In this document: piece after piece, positions 1 to 10,152 of the stretch | How positions within the stretch are numbered: position 1 is the first letter of the stretch | Layout of the letters: every line of letters begins with the position of its first letter | Origin: Siccirubricoccus deserti | GTDB lineage: Bacteria; Pseudomonadota; Alphaproteobacteria; Acetobacterales; Acetobacteraceae | Assembly: GCF_014283215.1 (NCBI RefSeq) | Contig: NZ_JACOMF010000003.1 | Span: forward strand, 62,001-126,000 | DNA length: 64,000 nt | Direction: 5' to 3' | Translations under genes and position numbers: made by a program | The notes under the pieces: model-generated | What the model was told of the DNA's origin: nothing | The model's database searches: none | Seen by the model: only the letters and a program-made list of their open reading frames with translations

Positions 1-398
1 CCCACTGCGGCGAAGACGTCCTTGATGTGGACCATGCCGACGATCTCATCCAGCTGCCCGCGGTAGACCGGGTAGCGGCTGTGGCCGTCGCGCTGGATCA
101 GGCGGATCGCCTGCTCCAGGGTGAAATCCTCCGGCATCGCCATGATGTCGGCCCGCGGCACCATGACATCGACCGCCGACTTGCCGCGCAGCTTCAGGAC
201 GTTGCCGAGCAGGGCGCGTTCCTGGGGGTCGAGGTCGGCGGCGTGGCCGGGGGTGCCGTCCTCGCCGTCGCGCTCCGGCGCCTCGATCAGCTCCTCCATC
301 CGGTCGCGGACGCTCTCGGCCTCGCGCTTGCGGAGCAGGCTCTGCAGCCGCCAGAGGATGCCGTCGCGTCGGTAGCTGTCGCCATTGCCGGAACTCAT
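1..398 (-). CDS. CorC/HlyC-type CBS-domain protein, N-terminal part (cut by window edge)
   Basis: The minus-strand frame from ATG at 398 encodes about 132 residues and runs off the left edge. An acidic N-terminal segment is followed by a region typical of the CorC/TlyC family, including GKSAVDVMVPRADIMAMP and a CBS-type stretch (SRYPVYRGQLDEIVGMVHIK). The family is cytosolic, carries paired CBS domains and a CorC_HlyC domain, and is linked to Mg/Co handling. Its ATG overlaps the stop of ybeY by four bases (ATGA), so it is the last visible gene of the miaB-phoH-ybeY-corC operon. In many alphaproteobacteria lnt follows, which cannot be seen here. Confidence 0.88.
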   Translation of the reverse strand, partial: MSSGNGDSYRRDGILWRLQSLLRKREAESVRDRMEELIEAPERDGEDGTPGHAADLDPQERALLGNVLKLRGKSAVDVMVPRADIMAMPEDFTLEQAIRLIQRDGHSRYPVYRGQLDEIVGMVHIKDVFAAV

Positions 399-937
399 GC
401 CGCTACCCCCTTCCAGGGGTTCGGCAGCCGCATCCGGTGCAGCGCGCGGGCCTCGGCACGCTCCATCCGCCGGGCCTCGCCGGCGGTCATGTGGTCGTGG
501 CCCAGCAGGTGCAGCGTGCCATGGGCGACCAGATGGGCGAAATGCGCCATCGGCCGCTTGCCAGCCGCCTGCGCCTCCCGCCGCACAACGCCGAGGGCCA
601 GCGCGATGTCGCCGAGGTGCCCGGCGCCCGCGCCAGGGAAGCTCAGCACATTGGTCGGCTTGTCCTTGCCGCGGTGCTCGCCGTTCAGCCGGCGCAGCTC
701 GCGGTCATCGGCCAGCAGCACGGTGATGCTGCCGCTGGTGCCTGCGCCGTGCAGTGCCGCTGCGGCGGCACGCCGGGCCAGGGCCTCGGCCCGTGGCAGC
801 AGCCGCCGCCAGGCCGGATCCGCCATCACCACCTCGACCGACACCTTCGGTATGTCGGCCTCGTCTTCTTCCTCGATCCCGGTGGCCGTGTGGGGCATCC
901 CCCGCGTACCGCCAGGACGACTACTTCCCGGTTCCAT
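395..937 (-). CDS. ybeY: Endoribonuclease YbeY (rRNA maturation factor)
   Basis: A 180-residue single-domain metalloprotein. The zinc motif HGTLHLLGHDH lies near residues 139-149, with H139, H143 and H149 as ligands, and the family motif NVLSFP lies just before it. YbeY acts in 16S rRNA 3' end maturation and ribosome quality control. I chose the ATG at 937, which overlaps the end of phoH by 17 bases. A longer frame reaches 1096, but its extra N-terminus is only the shadow of phoH. An internal ATG at 898 is also possible. The stop overlaps the start of the corC-like gene. Confidence 0.92.
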   Translation of the reverse strand: MEPGSSRPGGTRGMPHTATGIEEEDEADIPKVSVEVVMADPAWRRLLPRAEALARRAAAAALHGAGTSGSITVLLADDRELRRLNGEHRGKDKPTNVLSFPGAGAGHLGDIALALGVVRREAQAAGKRPMAHFAHLVAHGTLHLLGHDHMTAGEARRMERAEARALHRMRLPNPWKGVAA

Positions 938-2015
938 CGCGTTCCTTCTTCCCCCGACGCTCGGCCTGCACTTCGGCAGATTGCGCGTCGGCGCGTCCGT
1001 AAGCCGCGACGATGCGCGCCACCAGTGGGTGCCGCACCACGTCGCGTTCGTCGAAGTGAGCGACCCCGATGCCCGGCACCCCGTCCAGGATGCCAAGCGC
1101 GTCGATCAACCCGCTTCTCTGTCCCGCCGGCAGATCGACCTGGGTCGGATCGCCGGTGATCACCATGCGTGTCCCCTCGCCCATCCGGGTCAGGAACATC
1201 TTTATCTGTGCCGGCGTGGTGTTCTGCGCCTCGTCAAGAATAGCATAACAATGCGCCAAGGTGCGGCCCCGCATGAAGGCCAGGGGCGCAATCTCTATTT
1301 CGCCCGAGGTGATGCGGCGGGCGACCTGTTCGGCGGGCAGCATGTCGTGCAGCGCGTCATACAGGGGGCGCAGATAGGGGTCCACCTTCTCCTTCATGTC
1401 GCCGGGCAGGAAGCCAAGCCGCTCCCCTGCCTCCACCGCCGGGCGGGACAGCACGATGCGATCGACCCTCCCGGCCTGCAGCAGCGCCACGCCCTGGGCG
1501 ACCGCGAGGTAGGTCTTGCCGGTACCGGCCGGGCCGACGCCGAACACCATCTCCTGCCGCGCCAGCATCTCGATATAGGCGGCCTGGGCAGGGGTGCGCG
1601 GCGCGATCGCCGCCTTGCGGGTGCGGATCTCCGGCACATCCTGCAACGGCAGCCGGGGGTCGTTCTCCGCCTCGCCTTCCGCCATGCGGAGCGCCGCCTC
1701 AACATCCGCGGTGGTCACGCCCTGCCCCTTCTCCAACCGGCGCCAGAGCGCCTTGAGCGCCGCCTCCGCCACCTCGGTCGCCGCGGTGGCACCGGCCAGA
1801 GTCAGCCGGTTGCCGCGCGACCCGAGCCTTATCCCCAGCCGCTGCTCGATCCGCGCCAGATGGCGGTCATGTTCCCCGTACAGCAGGGGGAGCAGGCCAT
1901 TGTCGTCGAATTGCAGCGTGACGCTGCGCTGTTCGGGAAGGAGGGGAGGGGGGGAAGCCGGGCGTAGCGTGGCGCGGCCGTCTCCGGGCCTGAGGGCGAT
2001 GGCGGCGGGGTTCAA
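921..2015 (-). CDS. phoH: PhoH-family ATPase
   Basis: A 364-residue PhoH-like P-loop ATPase. Walker A is GPAGTGKT at residues 161-168 and a Walker-B-like LDEAQN lies about 90 residues later. The N-terminal 120 residues form the small domain found in the PhoH/YbeZ family. The protein is thought to work with YbeY in RNA processing, which agrees with its position directly upstream. The start ATG at 2015 overlaps the stop of miaB (ATGA), suggesting translational coupling. Length and motifs are normal for the family. Confidence 0.93.
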   Translation of the reverse strand: MNPAAIALRPGDGRATLRPASPPPLLPEQRSVTLQFDDNGLLPLLYGEHDRHLARIEQRLGIRLGSRGNRLTLAGATAATEVAEAALKALWRRLEKGQGVTTADVEAALRMAEGEAENDPRLPLQDVPEIRTRKAAIAPRTPAQAAYIEMLARQEMVFGVGPAGTGKTYLAVAQGVALLQAGRVDRIVLSRPAVEAGERLGFLPGDMKEKVDPYLRPLYDALHDMLPAEQVARRITSGEIEIAPLAFMRGRTLAHCYAILDEAQNTTPAQIKMFLTRMGEGTRMVITGDPTQVDLPAGQRSGLIDALGILDGVPGIGVAHFDERDVVRHPLVARIVAAYGRADAQSAEVQAERRGKKERDGTGK

Positions 2016-3418
2016 GCGGGGGCGGGCTCCTCACTGGGCTGGTTGCTGCGGGCCACATCCCCGGCTGCCAGCCGGCCGGAGAGGGAATTGGGATTGCCGG
2101 CGAGCACCGTGACCGGCACCTCGCGGCCGACCAGGGCCAGGGAACCGGGCAGGTGCACCGGCTGCAGCCAGGGCGAACGACCGGCAATCTGGCCGGGATG
2201 GCGGCCGGCGCCGGTGATCAGCACGGGCAGGGTCATCCCGACCCGTGAATGATTGAAGCCGGCCTGCTGGTCCCGCAGCAGGCTCTGCAGCGCCTGTAGC
2301 CGCGCGTCCTTCTCCGGCTCCGGTACCTGATGTGGCGCTGCCGCGGCCGGGGTTCCAGGGCGGGCGGAATACTTGAAGCTAAAAGCCTGCGGAAAACCGA
2401 CCTCCCGCACCAGCGACAGGGTCGCCGCGAAATCCGCCGCGGTCTCACCGGGGTGGCCAACGATGAAGTCGGAGGAGAGGGCGATGTCCGGCCGGGCCGC
2501 CCGCAGCCGCTCGACCACCGCGCGGAACTCCGCCGCGGTATGGCCGCGGTTCATCGCCGCCAGCACCCGGTCGCTGCCGCTTTGCACCGGCAGGTGCAGG
2601 AAGGGCATCAGCATCGGCAGGTCGCGGTGGGCGGCGATCAGCTCGGCGTCCATGTCGCGCGGGTGGCTGGTGGTGTAGCGCAGCCGCAGCAGACCGGGGA
2701 TTTCCGCCAGCGCCCGCAGCAGCCGGCCGAGGCCCCAGGTGCCGCCGCCCGCCACCGCCTCCCCGTGATAGGCGTTCACATTCTGCCCGAGCAGGGTGAT
2801 CTCCCGCGCCCCCCCGGCCACCAGCCGGCGGGCCTCGGCCAGTACCGCGGCGGCGGGGCGGGAGTATTCGGCGCCGCGGGTGTAGGGCACCACGCAGAAG
2901 CTGCAGAATTTGTCGCAGCCTTCCTGCACCGTCAGGAAGGCGGTCACCCCCGGCGGCGCCACCGTCTCGGGCAGATGGTCGAACTTGGCCTCGACCGGGA
3001 AATCAGTCTCGATCACCGTCCCGGCGGCGCGGCTGGCGCGGGCCACCATCTCCGGCAGCCGGTGGTAGGTCTGCGGGCCGAGCACGATATCCACCCAGGG
3101 GGCGCGGGCGGTGATCTCGGCGCCCTCCGCCTGGGCGACGCAGCCGGCGACGGCCAGCACCATCTCCTGGCCGGCGGCCGCCCGTTCCCGCTTGGTGTCG
3201 CGCAGCCGGCCGAGTTCGGAGAACAGCTTCTCGCTGGCCTTCTCGCGGATGTGGCAGGTGTTGAGGATGACCATGTCAGCCGCCTCCGGCGCCTCAGCCG
3301 GGGCGTAGCCGAGGGGTGCCAGCACATCCGCCATGCGGGCGCTGTCGTAGACATTCATCTGGCAACCCCAGGTCCGGATGAACAGGCGCTTCCGGGGCTC
3401 GGCCGCTGGTGTCGTCAT
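2012..3418 (-). CDS. miaB: tRNA (i6A37) methylthiotransferase MiaB
   Basis: A 468-residue radical-SAM enzyme that adds the 2-methylthio group to N6-isopentenyladenosine 37 of tRNA. The N-terminal UPF0004 cluster cysteines are C19 (TWGCQMN), C55 (NTCHIRE) and C93 (VAGCVAQ). The radical-SAM triad CxxxCxxC is at C168, C172 and C175 ([17 protein letters not shown]). A TRAM-like domain ends the protein. The frame is open upstream to 3490, but the conserved sequence begins at [19 protein letters not shown], so ATG 3418 is used. It is the first gene of the miaB-phoH-ybeY-corC block. Confidence 0.95.
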   Translation of the reverse strand: MTTPAAEPRKRLFIRTWGCQMNVYDSARMADVLAPLGYAPAEAPEAADMVILNTCHIREKASEKLFSELGRLRDTKRERAAAGQEMVLAVAGCVAQAEGAEITARAPWVDIVLGPQTYHRLPEMVARASRAAGTVIETDFPVEAKFDHLPETVAPPGVTAFLTVQEGCDKFCSFCVVPYTRGAEYSRPAAAVLAEARRLVAGGAREITLLGQNVNAYHGEAVAGGGTWGLGRLLRALAEIPGLLRLRYTTSHPRDMDAELIAAHRDLPMLMPFLHLPVQSGSDRVLAAMNRGHTAAEFRAVVERLRAARPDIALSSDFIVGHPGETAADFAATLSLVREVGFPQAFSFKYSARPGTPAAAAPHQVPEPEKDARLQALQSLLRDQQAGFNHSRVGMTLPVLITGAGRHPGQIAGRSPWLQPVHLPGSLALVGREVPVTVLAGNPNSLSGRLAAGDVARSNQPSEEPAPA

Positions 3419-3571
3419 GCGAGGTAAAGACTCCGCCGCTCCGCGCGCATGGTGGCGGCGGATATTCGGCGGGAGATGCGGAAGCCGCATGGCGCGGTCA
3501 AGCCGGCGGCGGCCCCTGAGGGTGCGCGAATCGTCTCACGGGAACAGCCTCGGCCACCGGCGGCGTACCGG

Positions 3572-4540
3572 TCAAGCGCCGGATACGTCGCGCCGTCGCG
3601 ACAAGGCCAGGGCCTCGTAGACGGCGGGCGAGGGGGCCGGCAGCGGCGCCACGGCGCGGTTCTGCCGCAAGGTCGCGGCGCCTTCGGACACGATCCGCCA
3701 GGCCTCGGCCGTCAGCGCCTTGCGATCCGGCAGCAGGGCCGGGCTGAAGGGCTCGTGCAGCACCACCGTGGCGCGGCTGCCGCTGTGCCGGGCGAGCTGC
3801 CAGAAATGGCTGCCGATCTCCATGTCGCCGTACCAGGCGAACAGCGGCCGGTCGCGCCGCCCGGCCGGCAGCCCGCCCAGCCGGTCGTAGACCACGGATA
3901 CCGGCTGCACCTGCTGCGCCGCATCGGCCACCGCCAGGAAGCTGCTGCGGAAGGGCAGCACCCGCGTGCCATCGTTGCTGGTGCCCTCGGGGAACAGGAT
4001 CAGGCTGTCGCCAGCCGCCAGCCGCTCGCGCATCGCCGCCGCCTCGGTGCCGGTGCGGCCGCGGCTGCGGCTGACGAAGACGCTGCGGCCGAGCTTCGCC
4101 ACCCAGCTGATCAGCGGCCAGGTGCCGACCTCGCCCTTGGCGACGAAGCAGCCCTCGATGACGCCGCCGAGCACCAGCACGTCGAGCCAGGAGGAATGGT
4201 TGGACAGGAACAGCACCGGCCGGTCGCGGCCCGCCTTGCCGACGACCTGGACCTTGAGGCCGATCAGCCAGCAGAGCACCGCATGATACGTCCGTGCGAA
4301 GACCACCTTGCCGCGCCCCGGCAGGGCAATCAGCACCGCCTGGATCGGGATGGCGATCAGGGTCCAGAGCAGGACCGTGACGATGCGCCGAACGGCACGG
4401 ATGCGGCCGCCGAGCGGGCGGTCCTCGAAGACATCGAACAGCCGCCCGCCGGGCAGCCGGTTGCCGAAGCGCAGCGGCGACTTCCGGCGCAGGCGGCGGG
4501 GACGGAGGGCGTCTATCGGGGCGCGGGCCACGGCTTCCAT
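3572..4540 (-). CDS. 1-acyl-sn-glycerol-3-phosphate acyltransferase (PlsC family)
   Basis: A 322-residue membrane-associated acyltransferase. The catalytic HX4D motif is H115-D120 (NHSSWLD), and the acyl-acceptor motif FPEGTSNDG lies at about 183-191. A hydrophobic segment at about 53-73 should anchor it in the inner membrane. The family acylates lysophosphatidate to phosphatidate in phospholipid synthesis. A role on another lysophospholipid, such as an ornithine-lipid precursor, cannot be excluded from sequence. It is about 150 bases upstream of miaB on the same strand and may belong to the same transcript. Confidence 0.88.
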   Translation of the reverse strand: MEAVARAPIDALRPRRLRRKSPLRFGNRLPGGRLFDVFEDRPLGGRIRAVRRIVTVLLWTLIAIPIQAVLIALPGRGKVVFARTYHAVLCWLIGLKVQVVGKAGRDRPVLFLSNHSSWLDVLVLGGVIEGCFVAKGEVGTWPLISWVAKLGRSVFVSRSRGRTGTEAAAMRERLAAGDSLILFPEGTSNDGTRVLPFRSSFLAVADAAQQVQPVSVVYDRLGGLPAGRRDRPLFAWYGDMEIGSHFWQLARHSGSRATVVLHEPFSPALLPDRKALTAEAWRIVSEGAATLRQNRAVAPLPAPSPAVYEALALSRRRDVSGA

Positions 4541-4610
4541 ACCCCAAGGCCGATAGCCCGCGCATGGCGACGCCGCAATGACGGCTCCGCGAAGCCTGCG
4601 TTACAGTGGA

Positions 4611-6668
4611 TCAACCCTCGGCAAGCGCGCGCAGCACGATGCCCTCGGTCAGCACCTGTGGCAGCACCGCCGGGGCCCCGCCGCCGGCCGGGAACAGCAG
4701 GTAGAGCGGCACGCCCTCCCGCCCATGCTCCCGCAGCAGGGCGCCGATGGCGGCGTCGCCATTGGTCCAGTCGCCCTTGAGATAGGCGAGGTTGCGGCTG
4801 GCGAAGGCGGCCTGCACCGCGGCGCCGCGCAGCACCAGGCGTTCGTTCACTTGGCAGGTGATGCACCAGGCGGCGGTGAGGTTGACCAAGACCGGCCGTC
4901 CCTCGGCCTGCAGGGCGGCGACACGGGTGGCCGACCAGGGCTCGGCCCCGGCCTCCGCCGCCGCGGCAGGGGGCGGCGCGGCGGCGAGGCCGGGCAGCAA
5001 TGCGAGGGCGGCCAGCGCCGCCACCCCGGCCAGTGCCCGCCCGGCCCGGCGGCCACCGCCGGCACTGCGCTGCGCCACCCCCAGCGCCCAGGCGGCGAAG
5101 CCGGTCAGCACCGCGCCAGCGAGCAGGAAGGCCAGTCCCTCCGGCCCCGCCTGCTGCGCCAGAACCCAGGCGAGCCAGGCCGCGGCGCCATACATCGGGA
5201 AGGCGAGGCCCTGGCGCAGCCGTTCCATCCAGCCGCCCGGCCGCGGCAGGAGGCCGGCAAGGCCAGGGAAGAGGCCGAGTAGCGCATAGGGTGCCGCAAG
5301 CCCGAGGCCGAGGGCGGCGAAGACCGCCAGTGTCGCCGCCGCCGGCAAGGCGAGGGCGGTGCCGATCGCTGCCGCCATGAAGGGGGCGGTGCAGGGCGTG
5401 GCGACCAGCACCGCCAGCGCCCCGGTGGCGAAGCTGCCGGCATGGCCGCCGCGCGCCGCCAGCGCCCCGCCGGCTCCGACCGTTCGGCCGAGGTCGTAGA
5501 CGCCGGAGAGGTTGAGCCCCACCGCCAGCATCAGCCAGGCGAGGGCGGCGACGAAGGCCGGGGCGGTGAACTGGAAGCCCCAGCCGGCCGCGACCCCGCC
5601 GGCCCGCAGCCCGATCAGCAGCCCGGCGAGCGCCAGGAAGGTGGCAAGCACACCAAGGGTATAGCTGGCGGCATGCGCCCGCACCTCGACCCGGGCGGCG
5701 CCGGACAGCCGGGCCAGCGCCATCGCCTTCATCGCCAGCACCGGGAAGACGCAGGGCATCAGGTTCAGCAGCAGCCCGCCGAGGAAGGCCCAGAGCAGCG
5801 CCTGCCCCAGCGGCAATGCCGGCGCGGCGGTCTCCGGCACCCCGCCGACCGGCGCGGCGACGGCATAGGTCGAGCGCACCCCGGCGGCATCGACCAGGGC
5901 AACGACGCCCTCCAGCGTGGCGGGCAGCGCCGCGCCCTCCGGCCGGGTCAGGGCCAGGGTCAGCGTCCCGTCACCCAGCCGCAGCGGCTGCGGCGCGGCA
6001 TTCTCGATGAGGCCGCCCTCGGCCGGGAAGAAGAAGGCTTCGCGGATGCGACCCGGGGCCAGCCCCTCACCCGCCAGGGTCAGGCTGCCGCGGCTCCCCG
6101 CCAGGGCGGCGCGGGCCGGCCAGGGGGAGGCGCGCGGCGTCGCCGCCTCGGTGGCGGTGAACAGCGCGGCAAGGCCAGCGTCGGCGCTGCCGGTGGCGGC
6201 CACCGGCAGGTCCAGGCGGAAGCGGCCTTCCTCCGGGATGCAGAGCTGCTCGCAGACCAGCCAGCTCGCCTCCGCCTCCACGGTGAAGCGCGTACCGGGG
6301 GCGAGGCCGGGCGGCGGGGTGACCCGCAGCGGCAGCAGCACCTCGCCCTCGTAGCCGAAATTCACCAGCGGGCCGTAGGCGATGCGGCTGGGCGCCGGCC
6401 ATTCGATCGGCCCGGCAGTGGCGCCCTCCGGCAAGGTGAGCGCGACCTCGGGCGCCGCCCCGGCGTCCCCGGCGTTGCGCCAGTAGCTGTGCCAGCCCGG
6501 CGCCAGCCGCAGCCGCAGGCCTACACGGAAGGGCTGGCCCGGCGCCACCGCCGCGGCCTCCGCCACCAGGCTGGCCACCGCGCGGGGCGAGCGCACCGCC
6601 TCGCTCTCCGCCGCATGAACGGAGGGGGCGAGCAGAAGCAGGGCGAGCAACGGCAAAAGGTGGCGCAT
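4611..6668 (-). CDS. Thiol:disulfide interchange protein, DsbD/ScsB type
   Basis: A 685-residue inner-membrane electron carrier. A signal peptide (MRHLLPLLALLLLAPSVHA) is followed by a periplasmic DsbD-N-like domain to about residue 260 with paired cysteines in VCEQLCIPEE. A polytopic region (about 280-550) contains the membrane cysteine motifs LMPCVFPVLAMKAM and VATPCTAPFMAAAIG. A C-terminal thioredoxin-like domain carries CxxC in AAWCITCQVNE. The protein would pass electrons from cytosolic thioredoxin to periplasmic thiol partners. The frame is open to 7529, but the signal peptide fixes the start at 6668. The divergent hydrolase starts 105 bases away. Confidence 0.9.
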   Translation of the reverse strand: MRHLLPLLALLLLAPSVHAAESEAVRSPRAVASLVAEAAAVAPGQPFRVGLRLRLAPGWHSYWRNAGDAGAAPEVALTLPEGATAGPIEWPAPSRIAYGPLVNFGYEGEVLLPLRVTPPPGLAPGTRFTVEAEASWLVCEQLCIPEEGRFRLDLPVAATGSADAGLAALFTATEAATPRASPWPARAALAGSRGSLTLAGEGLAPGRIREAFFFPAEGGLIENAAPQPLRLGDGTLTLALTRPEGAALPATLEGVVALVDAAGVRSTYAVAAPVGGVPETAAPALPLGQALLWAFLGGLLLNLMPCVFPVLAMKAMALARLSGAARVEVRAHAASYTLGVLATFLALAGLLIGLRAGGVAAGWGFQFTAPAFVAALAWLMLAVGLNLSGVYDLGRTVGAGGALAARGGHAGSFATGALAVLVATPCTAPFMAAAIGTALALPAAATLAVFAALGLGLAAPYALLGLFPGLAGLLPRPGGWMERLRQGLAFPMYGAAAWLAWVLAQQAGPEGLAFLLAGAVLTGFAAWALGVAQRSAGGGRRAGRALAGVAALAALALLPGLAAAPPPAAAAEAGAEPWSATRVAALQAEGRPVLVNLTAAWCITCQVNERLVLRGAAVQAAFASRNLAYLKGDWTNGDAAIGALLREHGREGVPLYLLFPAGGGAPAVLPQVLTEGIVLRALAEG

Positions 6669-6773
6669 GGCGCTTCCATAAAACAGGACGCCCGCGCGCC
6701 CAAACAAGGCCCGTGTGACCGGGGCGCGGGGAGCGGGTAGAACCGGGCCAATCCTGCCACGGGAAGCGCCCCC

Positions 6774-7592
6774 ATGCCCTTCGTCGACCGCCCCGGATGC
6801 CGGCTCGGCTATCACGTCATCGATACGACGCCGCCCTGGGTGGCGAATCCGCCGACCATCATCTTCCACCATGGCGTGAGCACCACTGCGGCGCTCTGGA
6901 GCGACTGGGTGCCGCTGCTCTGCGACGCCTACCGGCTGGTGCTGTTCGACACCCGCGGCTTCGGCCGCTCCGCCCCGCTGGACGAGGCGCTGCCCTGGAC
7001 CTTCGAGCTGATGGTCGAGGATATCCTCGCCATCGCCGAGGCCGAGGGGCTGGAGCGCTTCCATCTGGTGGGCGAATCCGCTGGCGGCACGGCGGCAATG
7101 GCCGCCGCCATCGCCCATCCGGGGCGGCTGCTCAGCCTCACCGTCAGCAATGCGGCGCACCGGGGCAGCGCGGTGCGCAATGTCCGCGGGGTGTGGAATG
7201 AGCGGATTGCCACCGCCGGCCAGGCGGATTGGGCCGACCGGATGATGGAATGGCGCTTCTTCCCCGGCGCACTGACCGAGGCGAAAGACCGTTGGTTCCG
7301 GCAGGAGCAGGCAAATTGCTCGGCGGCGGCGACCCTTGGCCTGGCGGAGCTGCTGCTGCGCAGCGACCTGTCCGAAGCGATCGGCGGCATCACCGCGCCG
7401 ACCCTGATCCTGCATCCGGATTCCAGCCCCTTCATCCCGGTCGGCATCGCCGCCGAGCTGCACGCCGCCATCCCGGGCGCCGAACTGCGGGTCTTTCCGC
7501 ATGCCAGGCACGGGCTGCCGCTGTCGCATGGCCGCGAATGCGCCGCCGCGCTGCGCGGCTTCCTCGAACGGCGCTGCGGCCCCGCGGCGTGA
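6774..7592 (+). CDS. Alpha/beta hydrolase
   Basis: A 272-residue alpha/beta-hydrolase with the oxyanion-loop sequence HHGVSTT near residue 33, the nucleophile elbow GESAGG near residue 100, and a catalytic-His region HARHGLPLSHG near the C-terminus. The substrate cannot be predicted. The best-known relatives are esterases and 3-oxoadipate enol-lactonase-like enzymes. Its stop codon overlaps the GTG start of hrpB (GTGA at 7589-7592), so the two are probably translated from one message. Confidence 0.85.
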   Translation: MPFVDRPGCRLGYHVIDTTPPWVANPPTIIFHHGVSTTAALWSDWVPLLCDAYRLVLFDTRGFGRSAPLDEALPWTFELMVEDILAIAEAEGLERFHLVGESAGGTAAMAAAIAHPGRLLSLTVSNAAHRGSAVRNVRGVWNERIATAGQADWADRMMEWRFFPGALTEAKDRWFRQEQANCSAAATLGLAELLLRSDLSEAIGGITAPTLILHPDSSPFIPVGIAAELHAAIPGAELRVFPHARHGLPLSHGRECAAALRGFLERRCGPAA

Positions 7593-10102
7593 CGACCACC
7601 ATCCTGCTACCGAAGCTGCCGGTTACCGAGGCGCTGCCGGCGCTTGTCGAGGCCCTGCGCCATGGCTCGAACGCCGTGCTCATCGCCCCGCCCGGCGCCG
7701 GCAAGACCACGCTGGTGCCGCTGGTCCTGAAGGATGAGCCCTGGGCCGAGGGGCAGAAGATCCTGGTGCTGGAGCCCCGCCGGGTCGCGGCGCGGGCGGC
7801 GGCGCGGCGGATGGCCGAGCTGATCGGCGAGAGCGCACCGGGCCAGACCATCGGCCTTGCCACCCGGCTCGACCGCGCCATCTCGCCGGCGACGCGGGTG
7901 GAGGTGGTGACGGAAGGGCTGCTGGTCCGCCGGCTGCAATCCGACCCGGGCCTCGACGGCGTCGCCGCGGTGCTGTTCGACGAGGCGCATGAGCGCAACC
8001 TCGACACCGATCTGGCGCTGGCGCTCTGCCTTGACCTGCAGCGCGGCCTTAGGCCGGAGCTGCGGCTGCTGGCCATGTCGGCGACCATCGATGGCGCCGC
8101 CTTCGCCGGGTTGCTCGGCGAGGCGCCGGTGGTGGAAAGCCTCGGCCGCGCCTTTCCGGTGACGCTGGAGCACCGCCCGCGTGATCTGGCCGACCCGCGC
8201 GACCTGCCGGAGGCGATGGCCGGTGCCATCCGTGCGGCGCTGCGTGAGCACCCCGGCGATGTGCTGGCCTTCCTGCCCGGCTGGGGCGAGATCCGCCGCA
8301 CCGCGGAACGCCTCGTCGGCCTTGATGCGGAGGTGCTGCCGCTGCATGGCGAGTTGCCGCCGGCCGAGCAGGACCGCGCCCTCGGTCCCAGCGACCGTCG
8401 CAAGGTGGTGCTGGCCACCTCCATCGCCGAAACCTCGCTGACCGTGCCCGGCGTCCGCATCGTGGTCGATGGCGGCTTCCGCCGGACGCCGCGGCTGGAC
8501 CCGGCGACCGGCCTCTCCCGCCTCGTCACCGTCCGCATCAGCAAGGCGGCGGCGGAGCAGCGCGCCGGCCGCGCCGGCCGCACCGCGCCGGGCGTCGCCA
8601 TAAGGCTGTGGTCGGAGGCGCTGCACCGCGGCCTGGCGCCGGCCGACCGGCCGGAGATCCTGGAAAGCGAGCTGTCCGGCCTCGCCCTCGACCTCGCCGC
8701 CTGGGGCACCGCGCCGGGCGATCTGTCCTGGCTCGACCCGCCGCCGGCCGGCGCCATGGCGGCGGCGCGGGCGCTGCTGCGCGACCTCGACGCGCTGGAC
8801 GACGCCGGCCGGGCCAGCCCCATCGGCCGCCTCATGGCCCGGCTCGGCACCCATCCGCGCCTCGCCCGGATGCTGGCGGCGGCCGAGACGGAGGGGGAGA
8901 AGGCGATGGCCGCCGACCTCGCCGCGCTGCTGGAGGAGCGGGACCCGATCCGGCGCGGCAATACCCGTGGCGGCGGGCAGGAGGCGCCGAGCGACATTGG
9001 CCTGAGGCTCGACCTGCTGCATGGCGGAGACCATCCGAACGCCGACCGCGCCACCCTCCAGCGCATCCGCCGCGCCGCGGCGCTGCACCGAAGGCGGCTC
9101 CGCGTGCACGGCACCACCCGCGCCGAAGGCGACCCGGGCGCGCTGCTGGCCGCCGGCTTTCCCGACCGGATCGCCGCCATGCGCGGGGTGATGGCCGGCG
9201 CCTTCCGGCTGGCGTCCGGCCAGGGCGCCAGGCTGCCGGCGACCGACCCGCTGGCGAAATCACCGCTGCTGGCGGTCGCCGACCTCGAATTGCAGGGCAC
9301 CGAGGCGCGCATCCGCATGGCCGCGCCGCTTGACCGCGCGGTGCTGGAAGAGCGGTTTCCTGGACGCTTCATCCGCGAGGAGGCTGCCGCCTTCGATGCC
9401 CGTACCGGCGCCGTCCAGGCCCGCCGCCGCTTACGCTTCGGCCCGCTGGTGCTGGAAGAGCAGCCGCTGCCGCACGCCGACCCCGCCACCGTGGCCGCGG
9501 CGCTGGCTGCCGCGGTGGCGGAGCGCGGGCTGCGCGACCTGCCCTGGGGCGACACCGCGCGGCAGATCCAGGCGCGGATCGGCTGGCTGCGCCGTGTGGA
9601 AGGCGAGACCTGGCCCGACCTCAGTGATGCGGCGCTGATCGCCACGGTCCAGGACTGGCTGGCGCCCGCGCTGCACGGCAGGTCGCGGCTGTCGGAACTG
9701 GCCGGGCTCAACCTGCCCGACCTGCTGCTGAACCGGCTGGAGTGGGAGCAGCGCCGCCGCCTGGACACCGCGCTGCCGTCCCGGCTGCCGTTGCCCGTCG
9801 GCCGCAGCGCCGCCATCGATTACGCCCGCGATGTGCCGACCCTGGAAGCCCGGGCGCAGCACCTCTACGGGCTGGCGACCCTGCCGCCGCTGGCGGAAGG
9901 GCGGGTGCCGCTGCAGGTGGCGCTGCTCTCGCCCGCCGGCCGGCCGATCGCCGTCACCGGTGATCTCGGCGGCTTCTGGAAGGGCGGCTGGCTGGACGCC
10001 CGCAAGGACATGCGCGGCCGTTACCCAAAGCATAATTGGCCGGAAGATCCCGCCAGCGCGGTGGCCGACGCGCTGCGGCCCGGCGAATTGGCGCGGCGGT
10101 AG
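7589..10102 (+). CDS. hrpB: ATP-dependent helicase HrpB
   Basis: An 837-residue DEAH-box helicase. Motif I is APPGAGKT at residues 33-40, motif II is LFDEAHERNLD, motif III is MSATIDG, and motif VI is QRAGRAGRT. A helicase-associated domain and the HrpB-specific C-terminal region follow. Length is typical of HrpB (about 820). The RNA or DNA substrate of HrpB is poorly defined. The GTG start at 7589 overlaps the preceding hydrolase stop and places the P-loop where HrpB proteins have it. The frame continues upstream to 7229 only as a shadow of the hydrolase. Confidence 0.92.
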   Translation: MTTTILLPKLPVTEALPALVEALRHGSNAVLIAPPGAGKTTLVPLVLKDEPWAEGQKILVLEPRRVAARAAARRMAELIGESAPGQTIGLATRLDRAISPATRVEVVTEGLLVRRLQSDPGLDGVAAVLFDEAHERNLDTDLALALCLDLQRGLRPELRLLAMSATIDGAAFAGLLGEAPVVESLGRAFPVTLEHRPRDLADPRDLPEAMAGAIRAALREHPGDVLAFLPGWGEIRRTAERLVGLDAEVLPLHGELPPAEQDRALGPSDRRKVVLATSIAETSLTVPGVRIVVDGGFRRTPRLDPATGLSRLVTVRISKAAAEQRAGRAGRTAPGVAIRLWSEALHRGLAPADRPEILESELSGLALDLAAWGTAPGDLSWLDPPPAGAMAAARALLRDLDALDDAGRASPIGRLMARLGTHPRLARMLAAAETEGEKAMAADLAALLEERDPIRRGNTRGGGQEAPSDIGLRLDLLHGGDHPNADRATLQRIRRAAALHRRRLRVHGTTRAEGDPGALLAAGFPDRIAAMRGVMAGAFRLASGQGARLPATDPLAKSPLLAVADLELQGTEARIRMAAPLDRAVLEERFPGRFIREEAAAFDARTGAVQARRRLRFGPLVLEEQPLPHADPATVAAALAAAVAERGLRDLPWGDTARQIQARIGWLRRVEGETWPDLSDAALIATVQDWLAPALHGRSRLSELAGLNLPDLLLNRLEWEQRRRLDTALPSRLPLPVGRSAAIDYARDVPTLEARAQHLYGLATLPPLAEGRVPLQVALLSPAGRPIAVTGDLGGFWKGGWLDARKDMRGRYPKHNWPEDPASAVADALRPGELARR

Positions 10103-10152
10103 CCCAACGGCCCAAGCATGAACCTCAGTGGAACGGGAGCGGCGCTACCGAC

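Noticed and set aside
7432-9816. 794-residue minus-strand open frame opposite hrpB
   Set aside because: It is Ser/Arg/Ala-rich with no motif, and lies fully inside hrpB.
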